Positions 12,244-24,629 of a stretch of 64,000 nt of DNA are shown here, one piece after another. This stretch comes from Clarireedia homoeocarpa. Its lineage: Eukaryota > Ascomycota > Leotiomycetes > Helotiales > Rutstroemiaceae. The position numbers and the translations under genes are program-made. The notes under the pieces were generated by a model. That model was not told where the DNA came from, made no database searches, and worked only from the letters and a program-made list of their open reading frames with translations. The first letter of the stretch is position 1. Each line of letters starts with the position of its first letter. The stretch covers positions 1,185,252 through 1,249,251 of the forward strand of contig LNKV01000020.1 in the NCBI GenBank assembly GCA_001465935.1, written 5' to 3'.

Positions 12244-14316
12244 CGTGCCTTTATCCCAATGTCACAGTATGACCAGTTTCCTGGGAAGCAGGAATGCCCG
12301 TCGTCCGAAGGGTGTGTAGTATGTGTATGTGTGTGTAGTAAGACACTGCGATCGATACCAGAAGGTTTTGATTCCAATGCGTGCCCGAAGGTTGTAGAGG
12401 CTGACGATGCAATTGAGCCCAATCTTGGGGGTATACAGGGCAGTATGCACACACTGAGTGCCGTGTATGTGAATACAATGATGTATGGGGTGGTGTTGTG
12501 GTGTTGAAGAATAAGGCTGACTGTAATTGAGTGGATGTTCTAGGGGCTTTGTGCAGGACTTTCTTTCATTGATGGCGAGAAAAGTGCGATTTATTGCAGA
12601 GTCTAAATGTTAGCGTAGAGCAAGGATTATGGAATGAATTCCCGTAGAAGAATCGAGGGACTCCTTGGATAGGACAATGGATTGAACTACCTGCAAGTCA
12701 TGAATGCGGCTCTTTGGATATAAAGGCGAGCGATGTGTTGGCGTACGTAGTTGCCAGTGATAAACATATCAACATATTAGGCAACTCCACCACCGCATGG
12801 GAAGGCATAGAAACGATGATCTTGAATGGCTCAAATGTACCACATCTCCATTCTGAGAAACCTTTGCAGGTCTGGAGATTGTAGATGCAGCGGGGTGGCA
12901 AAAGGCTCACCTTGTCCCACGGATTCGGACAAAAACATGGAGCAATAATTGCGGACCGCAGAGAAAGGCCAAGACCTCAATGGCAAAGAATTGAGTAACT
13001 CTTCAACATGTTTTTGCGGACGTTTTCCTATCGAGATCCGCCGGTTTGGCCACTAATGCAGAGAAATCGATGGAACCATGGATTCAATGCAAGCAAAACG
13101 TCAGTATCGTTAGGGCCAGGGACACAATCCTCTCAAGTTGACCAAGCAATGCAATGGGCGCACCCTGAAAACCTCTCTCCGAATTGGCTTGGGCATTCTG
13201 ATATGGTGCATTGAGCGATTCGACATAAGATAGAAGGGTTAAGGGCGTTCTGGTACTCGGGATGGGTTTCCTGCCCCGCACTACCACGATACAGGACTTG
13301 GAAGGTGGTCGCAGTCGCGGTCGCAACAAGCAGCGCGATTGACGCGGAACGACTGGAGTACGGCTTGACACGAAGTCGGTGAGCATCCAGTGCATGAACA
13401 GTGGCTGGATTCGGCCAACTTGGATCATCGAGTATTGTGTTTGTAGTAAGTGGTAAAGAGCGCGAGGCAAATCAGCTAGGCTTCACTACTAGCCGCAAAC
13501 AAGGTTGTGATGCGTATGCTTGATGAGTTGGCAGTGCTTGACATCTCGATAGTAATGGTCAATATGCCGCCGAAATTGAAAACGGTATACGATCAGAATA
13601 TATTAAGCAAAGCGCAAGGGAATTCGTAGATCTAGAAGTCCCTCGGCTCGATTCTATTCTTTGTGGCAATCGTGAGTTTGACTTCGTTCGTGGAAACTGG
13701 GGTTTTTCCTCGGCAGAAAGGGAGTCGATAGGAGTAAAGGGTTACGAGCTTTTCTGGATGGGTATCGTGAGCGGACAGAAAATGTAACCTTGACATCAAT
13801 AACCGTCCAACGCCATTGATGTCTCCTCTCCTCGCGTTCTTCACCCACCAGGTACTGTAATGGGAGTGACCGCCGTACCCGTCCCGAATTGAAGATCCTG
13901 AATGCTACCCTACCTGGTACCTGGCTTTCCAATCGTATTTATTGCTTACCATTTGCTACATATTCTCTCGTACCCAAAAGACCTGCCGTCTCGTCAGCTC
14001 GGAAGGATTGCGGCGTGAAAATATGATCTGACATGAAGTCTTATGCATCATTTGCATCATCTCTCATATTTCAATCCCATCATCAGGACAGTGGCAATGG
14101 CAAGTCTGGAGAACCTTTTGGCATGCAATAGTGTGGGCAAAAAGCAAGGCTATGCAGCTGCTGCAGACCCATGTACCTAACGAGTAAGGGGATAGGGGGA
14201 ATTGCAATCGTGGTGGGAGTGCATACGTGAAACGTATGAACAGTAGTATCACTGGTGGTACGAAGATGTATGGTAGTTCCGACACCTCAGCATTGGAAAT
14301 CAATCATTGAATCACT
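12244..14316. other. Intergenic region, no firm gene
   Basis: I see no supported gene. Minus-strand ORFs at 13084-13470, 13654-13932 and 14064-14303 are short. The last encodes hydrophobic segments and could be a downstream exon of the ORF at 14317-14940 (described there). The rest has no repeats of note. Confidence 0.4.
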
Positions 14317-14940
14317 TCAGTCCATTGAGTAATCTAAACCTGTAATCTTTCGTGAAGTTGCACGAAAATGAAGCAATTGTGATACGGTGGAGAACTGCAG
14401 CAAGACCTGGATAACCATCAAGACATCGAAAAGGGATATTGGTACTCTTGCGACTGTCTCCTCACCTCTAGTATCATGGTATAACCCGAACAGACCGACG
14501 ATCTCTGTGGGGACTACCTCGACCACCCGTTCTCCTGTACGACCCTTAATTGGCAAACCATATGAGAGGGTTGCCTCCATGTGGGGACCTATGGACCATG
14601 CTAAGTCTACTCGGTATCCAAATCCTACTGTACTTTCTATGCACCTCGATACAGGAAAATCTGATATATCATTTTCATGTGAGTCTCTTTCCGCAGCTGT
14701 GCAACTGGAGTCTGTATGTACAACCACAAACGCGGATGAATAAATCACTCGTTTCAGGTAATCTCCAAGATAAGCCCTACAGGCAGTAGTAAGCCGTCCT
14801 CCAGGCACAATCAATGGTTGAAAAAGGAATCCTCCCTTTACCCCGGGTTCATCCAATGTGAGTACTCGCGGCCGGTTAACTCTCCAAAAAGCGATGTCAC
14901 GTGAACCGATAGCTCTCCTCGTCGGCGTAGTGTACATCAT
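14317..14940 (-). CDS. Hypothetical protein, possibly the first exon of a membrane protein
   Basis: An uninterrupted 207-codon ORF starts MMYTTPTRRAIGSRD, 94 bp downstream of the RAM1 stop on the same strand. I do not recognise a family. The composition is protein-like and mixed, without repeats, and it ends with a hydrophobic stretch (ISLFDVLMVIQVLLQF). A possible phase-0 intron (donor GTATCA at about 14389, acceptor CTGAG at about 14290) would replace the last residues by VSELPYIFVPPVILLFIRF and add hydrophobic segments encoded down to 14064. That splice is speculative. The plus strand also has a 118-codon ORF here, so coding direction rests mainly on length. It could be non-coding. Confidence 0.35.
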   Translation of the reverse strand: MMYTTPTRRAIGSRDIAFWRVNRPRVLTLDEPGVKGGFLFQPLIVPGGRLTTACRAYLGDYLKRVIYSSAFVVVHTDSSCTAAERDSHENDISDFPVSRCIESTVGFGYRVDLAWSIGPHMEATLSYGLPIKGRTGERVVEVVPTEIVGLFGLYHDTRGEETVARVPISLFDVLMVIQVLLQFSTVSQLLHFRATSRKITGLDYSMD

Positions 14941-15034
14941 GAGACGCCAGTGTTATGTGTTATGTACCGTCAAATGGATCATGCCGTGAGCTGTCCGAGG
15001 CTAATGCAGCTCACTGAGCCATCCTCCGAGTTGT

Positions 15035-16854
15035 TTAAAAACTTCCTTTCGATGCAAAATAGGCCTGCGTTTCCTCGGCAACGCTTTCTGGTATCACAAA
15101 TATGGGGTGGAGCGTCCCCACCCTATCTTCATCATCGTATATCTGTGTTGTCTCGACATAAGGTTCGGAAGTCCATCGATACGGTGAACTAAGCGTCCGG
15201 CTCTCCTCGGTGTTCTCTGCAGGAGTATTGAAATGCCATTTATGCTGCGCTGAACTGAGACCCGCGAGGACGTAGCATGTATGGTACGAATCAGACATGC
15301 TATGATATGAATTTAGTTATGGTAGCTTCAAAATATGGACCTTGCTTACTGGCTGGGCTTATCTCTTAAGCCACCCCGCTTCCCTTGATCTTGGCAACAG
15401 CAGAGTATGTATCTGATTAAACCGTCGCGGCTATACAAGTTTATTGGAGACGGCACAGATGACGATGCTTCTCCAAAGTGCTGTGTGGGGCCTTCAAGAC
15501 ATGCTTCTAGCAGTGGCCAGCAACCCCCAATCCAATGGGAATAACATCCGTCAACTAGTTTGTTGGTCCGACCTGAGAAACCTCCCTCTGGAGCATACTG
15601 ACGAGCGGATACCCATGAGATAAATCCTGGCACGTCTAGGTATCTGTAAGGTGTCAGCGACGATTTTCTTGTGGATATTAGAGGACATCTTTCAAACTTA
15701 CTTTGGTATCGTGACGTGTGGCTCCCCTAAGATGCACAGGCTTGCCACTGCTAGGAAAGCATAGGCACCGTGAGCTTCAGCATCTGGCCGAGCTGCTATA
15801 CCGCCTTCGAAAGTTTGACCTGAAACCATTAACCGTGCCCCTTTCTCCTGAATGTACAGCACCTACAACTTCCAATATACTCAGGTAGGCCATCAAGCAT
15901 AGTGGTGAGTCCAGATAATCTAGCTGGAGCATCTTGGGGAAGGTCCAGAGGTAGGCTCAAAAGGGTGATTAAGATCACGGCACAATATGCACCTCTTAAG
16001 AAACATCAGACTATCGTGCATTTAAGTCGAACCATTTGAGGGACTTAGACTTACCGAATATCTTCTTCGCCACCAATGGCCATTCGGAACCCCCCATCCG
16101 ACGCTTTCAATGCTCCTAGCCATTTCCACATTGCTTTGCGATCAATTATGTCAAGTGCCTCTTGCCCACCTACCATAGCTAAAGAAAGCACAACTGCATA
16201 AGTTGGGGCCAGATGCGACATCTGACCATTACCTCCTCCAAACCCCCCAGTCTCGTTTTGTATAGGTCGACACGTTGAAATGATCCTCTCTCGGTATGAT
16301 GAAACGTCCTCTCCCATGGTGGCGAGACCTGCCAAAGCCCAGTAAAACATCCATGGTCTACTTGCATCAGCAGCAACATACGCAGAAGGTTTCTTCCCTA
16401 GGCTCTTGTGCAAGAATTGAATGTGCCTGCTCCTGTCCAAATGTGGAACGCCGTGGATGTTGGTTTGTAATCCTGCTTTTCCTGACAGAAATGGTAGACA
16501 TTCTTGAATTGTTTGCTCTTGTAGAAAGGATGTTTGTGTGTTGAGCAAATCCCGGAGTGGGGGTAGCTCTTTGAATGTATCAGGTATCATAATCACAGGG
16601 TGCTCTTTTGCGATTGGCGGGAATGAGGCGTAAACACTGTTTCCAGCTGATTCAGCCTCGATATCTGATCCGGTGAAACCAGGTCTCTCGGTATGATTTG
16701 TCAGTGAGCTGGAGTCACGATATTCCGGTCGATCTACCTTCCCGTGCTTGCTCGCAGGAGGTAGTGTTGTTGAGCTGATACTCGTACCTTCCGTCGCACG
16801 TTTCTTAAACAACACACTATTGTGGTGCTTCTTTCCTTTGATGAGGAATGTCAT
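15035..16854 (-). CDS. RAM1: Protein farnesyltransferase beta subunit
   Basis: Minus-strand exons 16055-16854, 15867-15994, 15702-15819, 15350-15643 and 15035-15299 join in frame to 534 aa. The start is the ATG at 16854; codons upstream in that frame lack another ATG. Prenyltransferase alpha-alpha barrel repeats are visible: GGFGGGNGQMSHLAPTYA, SDGGFRMAIGGEEDIRGAY, CQTFEGGIAARPDAEAHGAY and EGGFSGRTNKLVDGCYSHW. Zinc ligands are Asp380 and Cys382 (VDGC) and His453 in SYHTCYVLAGLSSAQH, the classic C-terminal block. The N-terminal 110 or so residues are a polar extension, making it longer than the yeast and mammalian proteins. It attaches farnesyl to C-terminal CaaX cysteines of Ras-type GTPases and mating pheromones, working with the Ram2 alpha subunit in the cytosol. 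Geranylgeranyl beta subunits are less likely given the NKLVDGCYS block. Confidence 0.93.
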
Positions 16855-17547
16855 GTGGGTTTGTTTCAAGATTTCAAGATTTTTTTATAGAAATTCATTG
16901 ATTCGTTGTTTCTTCCTACTATTGTTGTTGGATGCTTTGAGCTACGCGAAGACTCGCTAAGTTTCTTTTTCACTACTGGCACTACTGGCACTACAGAAGG
17001 CTGCTAAAATGCTGTACCTAAAAGTTCGCCCACGCGAGCCACGGACAGCAGCCTCCGGACTCGTGCTTCGATTATGATGTCGTCTTTGTGTTCCAAAAGG
17101 TCAATTGAGTATGCAAACAATGTTCTCTGCGTGCTCCTTGGGTGCTCCTTGGATGCTCCAAAGAGGAAGGGACAAGATCTTTAGAGCATGCAAGCTGCCG
17201 TACTTGTGACTTTTCATATCTTTTGTCGGCGAAACATCATTGGACGTTTAGTCTGTCATCCTTCGTTCGGTCTTAACCGATAGGTGATATCTATGGTTGG
17301 TAGTACAAGGTGCCCGATTCCAATCACCCGAGACAAGACATCCATGCTGCATCATCTGATGTTATCATCCTCGAAATCCATGGATGGAGCACATTACGTT
17401 TATCAGGATGAGTTGGTGGAGGATCAAGAAGGAGAATACAAGTATACCACCACAAATGATAACACATGAAGTCACATACATATCTACACAGGTATTAAAT
17501 ACAATCCTGACAAATCTCCGAATCTGACATTAAGCATTAGAGTTGTT
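16855..17547. other. RAM1 promoter region and intergenic sequence
   Basis: No gene is supported. An imperfect TGCTCCTTGG repeat occurs near 17135-17160 and an ACTGGC repeat near 16973-16990. The part next to 16854 should be the RAM1 promoter. Confidence 0.4.
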
Positions 17548-17982
17548 CTACAACTGACATGGGCGCGATATGCGAGCAATATGTCGGCATAGACTGATTC
17601 CGGGAATGTCATCAAGGTCATCAAGGTTATCCAATGGAGGGAAACCATTGGAGCTTTTATCCGCTGCGGGATTATGGCCAAAGCATGGTTCTGGGAGTGG
17701 AAGGCGTTTTCGCATGAATTCTGTCATGCAGCTACAATAGTAAACGGCTCGATCAGCATCATAAGAGGACGAGATACGAGAGTATATGCTGACCCAGCGG
17801 GAGTCGGGGTTATTTCCGGACCCAAATCCAAGAAAAGATATCCATGATCTTGAAACTATGAGGGGAAGGAGGGGAAAGGAGGGGCACATTGAGTTGGTCG
17901 CATATTGCGGCTGCCCGTCATTCTTGACTTGAATTTTGATTGATCTCACGATATGAACGAGGCTGTTCTCGAGTAAAAGCAT
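17548..17982 (-). CDS. Hypothetical ORF, uncertain
   Basis: An open frame of 144 codons from an ATG at 17982; the frame stays open upstream to about 18090, without an ATG. The product starts MLLLENSLVHIVRSIKIQV and later contains an acidic LDNLDDLDDIPG stretch and several Cys. I recognise no domain. If real, a 5' exon probably lies upstream. It may equally be a chance ORF. Confidence 0.22.
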   Translation of the reverse strand: MLLLENSLVHIVRSIKIQVKNDGQPQYATNSMCPSFPLLPLIVSRSWISFLGFGSGNNPDSRWVSIYSRISSSYDADRAVYYCSCMTEFMRKRLPLPEPCFGHNPAADKSSNGFPPLDNLDDLDDIPGISLCRHIARISRPCQL

Positions 17983-18512
17983 GATTGTGTCTTGGAGTTC
18001 TTTGACAAGATCTGGCGTACTTGGTACTTTGTCGACATTGTGCCCAAGTAACAAGTAACGTGGAGCAATTAGAGGGTACGAGGTATTACATCAATCCGAA
18101 GATGTTTCGTAGAGGTGGTGGGCGGGATGTGTTTTAGTCTTAAGACAGAAAGCGAAAGCGAAAGAGGCAAGAAGTAAGAATGGGGTACGGGCACGGGGTA
18201 CGGGTAAGTGGTAAGTGGGCAGGGACGGCGTAAGCAACTCCAACTCCAACTCCCACGTCCAACTGCGAGTCTGTGACCATAATGTTAGTCGGATAAGATA
18301 TTGAAGAGCGAAGGGGTTGAGCTGGCTGCTGCACCCGGCGGATCACCAATTCCCTGCCATTGCTACATTGCCTTTTCTGGAAACTTAGCCCGATTGCGGA
18401 ATTGATCCTTTACCGTACGCATTCGGTGATCAGCCCAAGACCAAAGATCGGACAGACCAGCATTGTAAGATGATCCCCTATTTTGCAGTCGCGAGACGGC
18501 GTGCGTAGCAGA

Positions 18513-18553
18513 TGTTGTGTTGTGTTGTGTTGTGTCGTGTTGTGTTGTGTTGT
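18513..18553. repeat. TGTGT pentanucleotide tract
   Basis: About eight units of TTGTG with one TCGTG variant. Confidence 0.85.
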
Positions 18554-18634
18554 ACGGAGTCGACGATTTCTTTGTTTCTTGTCTTGCTACTATTGAAGAT
18601 GTCGATGGGAGATACTTGGGCGTGTTAGGGTTAC

Positions 18635-18731
18635 GGCACCGGCACCGGCACCAGCACCAGCACCAGCGCCAACGCCAACACCAGCACCAACACCCAGCAC
18701 TAACACCAACGCCAACGCCAACGCCAGCGCC
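18635..18731. repeat. Hexanucleotide (GGCACC/CAGCACC/GCCAAC) microsatellite
   Basis: Roughly sixteen degenerate hexamers (GGCACC, CAGCACC, CAACGC variants). The period is a multiple of three, so both strands stay open as spurious ORFs (VGVGVG or Gln-His-rich products). Confidence 0.85.
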
Positions 18732-19245
18732 ATCTTGTTTTAAGTTACGCTCGGCTGTAGGCGAAGAAGATCTGACGTCCCGAGGGCCAGACAAAGAGAC
18801 GTGCACAAACACAGCACAAGACAGCCGAGCGGAAGAACGAGAGAAAAAAAAACAAATAAAAAATAAACAGTGATGGAAAGCTCCTTTCCCTTGATGGAGC
18901 CTTTTAAGTACTGTATATCAACATTTCAAACTAGCATAGACACCGTGAAAGCTCTTACTTCGTTACAGGCCAAATAAATCAAAACACTGTAACTAAAGTA
19001 CCTGTACATTGAAAATCGGGCCACAATGGCAAATGCATCTCCTCCAAGTTCTTGCCACCTGCACAACGACGGCCGCTTGGAGCGATCCGGAACCTATTCC
19101 GTGGAAAGCTGCTGCTGATGGACGGGTCTCCTCTGAGCCGGCAGAAGAGGAGAGTTCGCGGAATTAGAGGCCTAGATGGGCATTCTTGACTCAATCCGGT
19201 ACGATCGAACAGCCTACACACAATGCGTTTTCAAACGAGTGTCCA

Positions 19246-19275
19246 GTGTCGATGGAGTCGATGGAGTCGATGGAG
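19246..19275. repeat. GTCGATGGA tandem repeat
   Basis: Three exact 9-bp units of GTCGATGGA, followed by diverged GAGTCGGTTGATTC variants to about 19316. Confidence 0.8.
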
Positions 19276-20001
19276 CCATTTGAGTCGGTTGATTCGGTTG
19301 AGTCGAGTGAATCGTATCCATCACGACTTTGCCTCAGACCTTCCCCTCTTTCCAGCAGTAGAAGCCCCCCCAAAGTCCCAGGATCCAGTCGCACGAGAAG
19401 GGTGCCCCCCTTCGTCGCCCCATTCGCAGCCCCATTCGTAGCCATTCATGGTGGAGCAGGTACTATACAGTAGGACTCTGAGGAGCCTGTCCGTACTCTG
19501 AAAATGGATGGATGAGCTGGTGGCCTGCAAACCTGCAAATCCTACCCACTCTCAACGCCGGTCGGTCTTCTTTGCTGTATTGCTGCTATTGCTTCCCTGA
19601 ACATGGGCTTGCCCTGAACCCGCACTTCGCTCGCCCAGTAAATATCGTAAATATTGCCCTCTATCGCCGTTCATTGGACACATGACCTCCAGAGCTCGCA
19701 GTAGTCTCATGCTGCCCTGCAGTAAGAGCTCGCTCCAGTACGCTTCGGTCCATAAGTGGTTCCAGTAGTCGTTTCTGATTCGGCGAAGAATTGCCTGTGG
19801 AAGCAGAATGGCTGGGGTCGTATAAGTTTGCCGAATTCCCACACCGCTCCTTATGTGGATCCTACTCTCTACCTACGAACTTCTCCTACCAATAGGCCAC
19901 ACACCGACTTACATCGTGAGGTTTCCCTCTTCTTCAAAGAGCGGTGTCTTGACCCTCTTTCTTACAATACTATTGACCATTCCAACAAGTAATCCGCGAC
20001 A

Positions 20002-22376
20002 ATGACCTCTAATCTCGATTTCTCGTCAGAAGGTCTGCTGGACCTATCTTTCGAGCAGCGTGACCCACGATATCAATTTAGCAATATGGCTACACGTTCA
20101 ACATGGCCATTACCGTTGGATATGGCCTCAGGAGCCGCGGACGAACGAAGGGAGACATCGCCAGGACATAATGGGAATCATCAGTATCAACCAGCGCATC
20201 TTAGTTCACCAACACTGTTAACCGACTGGCCCATACAACCGCAATCTCATCAGCTATCGCAATTCATTCAGGACAGTACTTTGATGGGTCCGCAGTATAC
20301 ATTTGGAAGCCCTTACCAAACTTCTCCTCTCGACTATGCTTTACCGACGATACCAACGACGCAAGCGGCACTCGAAGCCAGTCTTCAGATGGAAACCCCG
20401 TTCAATGGGCTCGCGCAAACAGTAGAGGCGCAGGCGATGCAATGGCAGGATTGGCACGAATTTGAGGCGGCGATGTACAATGGGAGCCATGGATTACCGA
20501 GTATTGGGCGCCAGAGTCTTGGGAGCAATTCGCCAACGGGGACATATTTGGAGGTTTTGTCATTACCAAGTTCGAGTAGCGATAATGGATGGGCAACGGT
20601 AGATACGTATCCGGATTTCAACACATATCAACAGGCGCATAACGCAGCGATTTTCAATCCGGGACAGACATTACATCTCCGAACTCATTCCGATTCATCC
20701 GATGGAAACCAGACGATCGACTCTTTCAGCAGCTTCGAAGATTTATCCTCTTATCCATACTCACCGTATTCACCAGGATCTGACAGCTTTTTGGATGTGA
20801 CAGGTGGGCACCGTAACTGTTTTCATGGAGAAACTCACCATCACAATCACTCTCACAGCCATGACATTATCAGCCCTGCTGCAGCGGTCGCTCCCGTCGC
20901 AATCAAGGCAACATCTTCCACTACTACCTCCAACCGAACCACCCCATCAAGTACATCGTCTCCCCCCACCCGAAGAAATTCCGGTCCCAAGAAGAGCCCC
21001 ACTGCCAAAGCCACGAAACCTGTAATTCGCCGCACCTCGAACGGAAAGAAAGATGCTACCGAGAAACGCGTGGGAAGAAGGCGTGGTCCATTATTACCTG
21101 AGCAGAGGAAACAAGCAAGCGAAATACGGAAGTTGAGAGCTTGCTTGCGTTGCAAGTTCTTGAAGAAGACATGTGATACTGGTGAGCCATGTGCTGGATG
21201 CCAACCTTCCCACGCTCGTTTGTGGCAAGTGCCTTGTACTCGTATCGACATCAAGGACATTGGCTACTTCATGAAGGACTGGAAAGCGGATTACGAACGT
21301 CACGTGGGTCGTGGAGTATCAGTTTACAACATCAAGGGATTCTCTCAGAAGGAGGAGCTACTCTGGATTACTCACGGCTATGGATTCGCTCTTCCAATCA
21401 TGGCCAGAGAAGTCTACGTTAGCGATGACAGTTGTTTCAATGTCGACTGGGTAGAGGCCGATCACGAGGAGCCCATTGAGTTTGAGTCTCGCACCGAGCG
21501 TATGTCTGCTGGTTCTGAAGGAGTATCTAACGAAGCACTTTCCGAGTACCTTGACAAGCATATCGATGGACCATTCGAAGAATTCATCGACGAGTACTTT
21601 GAGGGCACTCCTTTCATCACTGATATCTTGAAGACTGCTCACCGCTACTACATGAAGGAGAAGGTCCCTGTCGTCCGCAAGGCTCTGAAACTCGTTCTTG
21701 CATACAATCTTACTCTACATGTAACCATGGTTGAGCAGCGCGGGGATGAGCACCCAATGGAAGGTGTTATCGATGACGAAGAGTCCAAATACAATGGCAA
21801 GGTTATTGCTCCCGTTATGATCAACTTCCAAATCAAGTGTGCGTTAGCCGACATGTGGCGCGAATTGCAAAAGGAGATTCTCGAAGAGCTCTCGTCGCTC
21901 TACTCCAGCGTCTACAGCGGTGACAGACTCAAGAACTGGCCCACCATTTTCATGCTCGCTTCCATCCTTCTTGCTGTCTGGGAAGAGATGCAATTCGACT
22001 GCCACTACCGTGTCCCCGATCAAGCTGCTGTGAACAAGTTCTGCACCGACATGGAGACTACTCCGGTTGGTGTCATCGTCGGTCTTTTCCATGCCATCTC
22101 CCAAAAGCTCCCTGCTTTCACTGAGTGGGAGACTAGAAGACATGGTCAGCTTCTCAACAACAATGTTGCTGTCTGCGAAGCCATGACCGAAATGAGGGGT
22201 CATGTTACGAAGCATGGTAAGCTCCTCATACTTTATTGCTCCCACCCCATTATCATGTACTAATATTCCATCCAGAATCCTACCTCCGAACTCGACCTGA
22301 TGCGAAATTTGACCGAAGAGACTTTGATTGCTTATCCAACAAGTTCCTCTCCAAGCTCGTCATCCGCGCCAACTGA
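20002..22376 (+). CDS. Zn2Cys6 transcription factor with central zinc cluster
   Basis: Exon 1 is 20002-22216; a 59-bp intron (GTAAGC...CCATCCAG) is followed by exon 2, 22276-22376. Together they encode 771 aa. The first 280 residues are Ser/Thr/Gln/Tyr-rich, as in activation or low-complexity regions. A His cluster (seven His between 275 and 287) and a basic Pro/Ser stretch (about 300-370) follow. The zinc cluster is mid-protein, C381-x2-C384-x6-C391-x5-C397-x2-C400-x11-C412, with the basic residues KFLKKTC expected for DNA contact. The conserved WQVPCTRIDIKDIGYFMKDW follows it. The C-terminal half is a conserved helical region of unknown role. It probably acts in the nucleus as a gene regulator; I cannot name the pathway or an orthologue symbol. 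Confidence 0.85.
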
Positions 22377-23555
22377 GACCGCCCTCATCTCCTTGTTGCA
22401 AATATATCATTCTACATACCCACCTTGCATAATCGACTGTACAAAAGCAGCGATGCTGCTAATGAACTGGAGGGACCGTTTAGTGATTTGCCATTTTATT
22501 ATCCATATCCTTCCCTTTGTCTGACTTTCCCTTTTTCAACTTTCCATGCCTGTCCAAAGAAAGGGGGCCTACTCTGAGCGGATCATGTTTTTTGAAAAAA
22601 ATTTTTTTTTTTTTTTTCCTTTATATTTTCAACAGCATAGCGATTTCGATCTTGAGAAGCAGTCATTTACGACCGACACCGAATTTTACGACAATGTCAG
22701 GACTTGTATGATCACAGACCTTAACGAAGATCATGGAATTTTAACGTTTTAACGTTTTTACGGACCCTTATGTTTTTTATTTTTTTTTTTTACACAATGA
22801 TTTTCTCCTACTTTTACTGCTGGAAAATCAAAAATCGATTTTTATATTTAGTTTTTTTGACAGATTGATTTGATGATGGACGCAGGAGATGGGGGGTTGG
22901 GGAGGGAGGGGGGTGAAGGGGTTGGGCGGCATCATTGAAGAGAGAAAGTCGGTCTGCAGAAGGGGCGTTGTGTTGTTTTTTTGTTTTTGTTTTTTTGTTT
23001 TGGTTGGTGGAGGGCAGGGGAGGGGGGGGGGAGGCGGAGGCGAGGGGAGAACAAAAAGATCATCAACTGCCGATTGGTTTTTTATGAGAAAGATGGGACG
23101 GACACACGTACGCGCTGTTTTTTTTTTTTTACTTGGGCATTATTGTTGCGGGGAAGGGGCGAGCAGACGGAAGACCGATATAGTGCGAACGAATTGAATT
23201 GAATTGAATTGCAAAAACTACTGCTGCATTCGATGCATAGGGGGGAGGGGAAGGGGGGAAAGGGGGATTGGATTATGTACACGATGCATTCAATCATGGG
23301 ATACGTAGATACAAAAAGAAAGAGCCGTCTAAATTTTTAATTCCTCAAAACCTATCTTTCAGCTTCTGCTGCTGCTTCCTTCGCCCGTTGGATGTGGTAT
23401 GTGTATGTGTGTGTGTATGTGTCTGAATTCATTGGGAGTGACCTTTCCTCTCTCCCTTTCCCTCTTTCTTTCGCGATTTTCAGCCGTTTCTCATTGCTTA
23501 CATACACACGTACATATGCATCTCAATTTATCCCTTTTTCTTTCTTTTTCGCCAT

Positions 23556-23585
23556 ACAGTACAGTACAGTACAGTACAGTACAGT
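23556..23585. repeat. ACAGT pentanucleotide array
   Basis: Six perfect ACAGT units. A shorter run of the same unit recurs at about 24131-24140. Confidence 0.9.
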
Positions 23586-24629
23586 ATACTACAGCTAAAG
23601 CTCGCGATGCGGTGAAGTCTCGGGAAGTAACCCTACTTACTACTTGTGATGGTCAAGAAAATGTACATTGTGCCCGTGCAGATAAGGCGGGCAGTAAGAA
23701 AGAAGAAAGAAAGGGAAAGAAGGAAAAAAAAAAAGCCATCACGGATACTGACCAAACGAACGCCTCCAACCTCGTCTCTGTGCAGGGTCGGAGTCTAAGG
23801 GCCTTGGTGCGGTTTCTCAATAACGTTGCAGTTACTTTCCCGGAATGTCGTCAGCTTAGCAGATGACTATACTGCATGTAATCTTCCCTCCCCCCTCCCC
23901 TGTGATCTGGGGGTCGTTTTCTTTTGGGGAAAAAAGACGTTATCGCTGGCGGCAGGGATTGATAGCTTGGGATGGCCATATCAAGGGTAGATAGATGGAA
24001 TAGATAGCGGATTCGCAACTTGATCCTCCTTTTAGGCGATTTGATTACATTCGTGCATAAGAGGGAGAGAAGACAACATCCACGTGCAGTTCGTAGTGGC
24101 TGGTGTTATCGTACCATTTGCGCATTTGGGGTACAGTACAGTATCTACCAAATGACTCGATTTGGAGTAGGCAGAATCACAATCGTATATTCACTTACTC
24201 GGAGACCGATATGTTAGATATTGTAGTCTGCATGTATGGGGATGCCACCATCTGGCGAATAGATAAGATTTCTAGTTGTGTTTTGTGGTACTTGACGTCC
24301 GGAGAAAACATGGCTACTAGGGGGTTTCCTTGCTTTAGGCATTTTGCTTTACTGAACGTGCATAGCAGCAGCCATCGCGTGAGAGAGTGTGAGAGAGTGA
24401 GTGAGCTGTTTTGAAACTTGCCATGTCTCGGCATAGACGACGATCGAGAGGAAATGAAAGGGTTATGCTATGCAATGACAACTGGACGATACCAGTCCGT
24501 ACCGAGTTTGAAAAGCGATGGCGATGGCGATGGCAATAGTCCGAGACACGGAGAAGGCGAAAACATAAGGCCTATGCCAAAGACAAAGGGTCTGGCTCTA
24601 CAAAAGTACACACGTAGGAATTCCTTGTT

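Larger units (their letters stand above)
18055..20001. other. Repeat-containing region upstream of the Zn2Cys6 gene
   Basis: No firm gene. It holds a TGTGT-type pentanucleotide tract (18513-18553), a GGCACC/CAGCACC hexanucleotide tract (18635-18731) and a GATGGAGTC repeat (19246-19275). Both strands show repeat-encoded ORFs (for example 18363-18812 and 19186-19473) that I discount. The 3' part is taken as promoter and leader of the regulator at 20002. Confidence 0.45.

Noticed and set aside
18363..18873. Gly-Val, Cys-Trp or Gln-His repeat ORFs on both strands
   Set aside because: A period of six keeps all frames open; the products are purely repeat-encoded.
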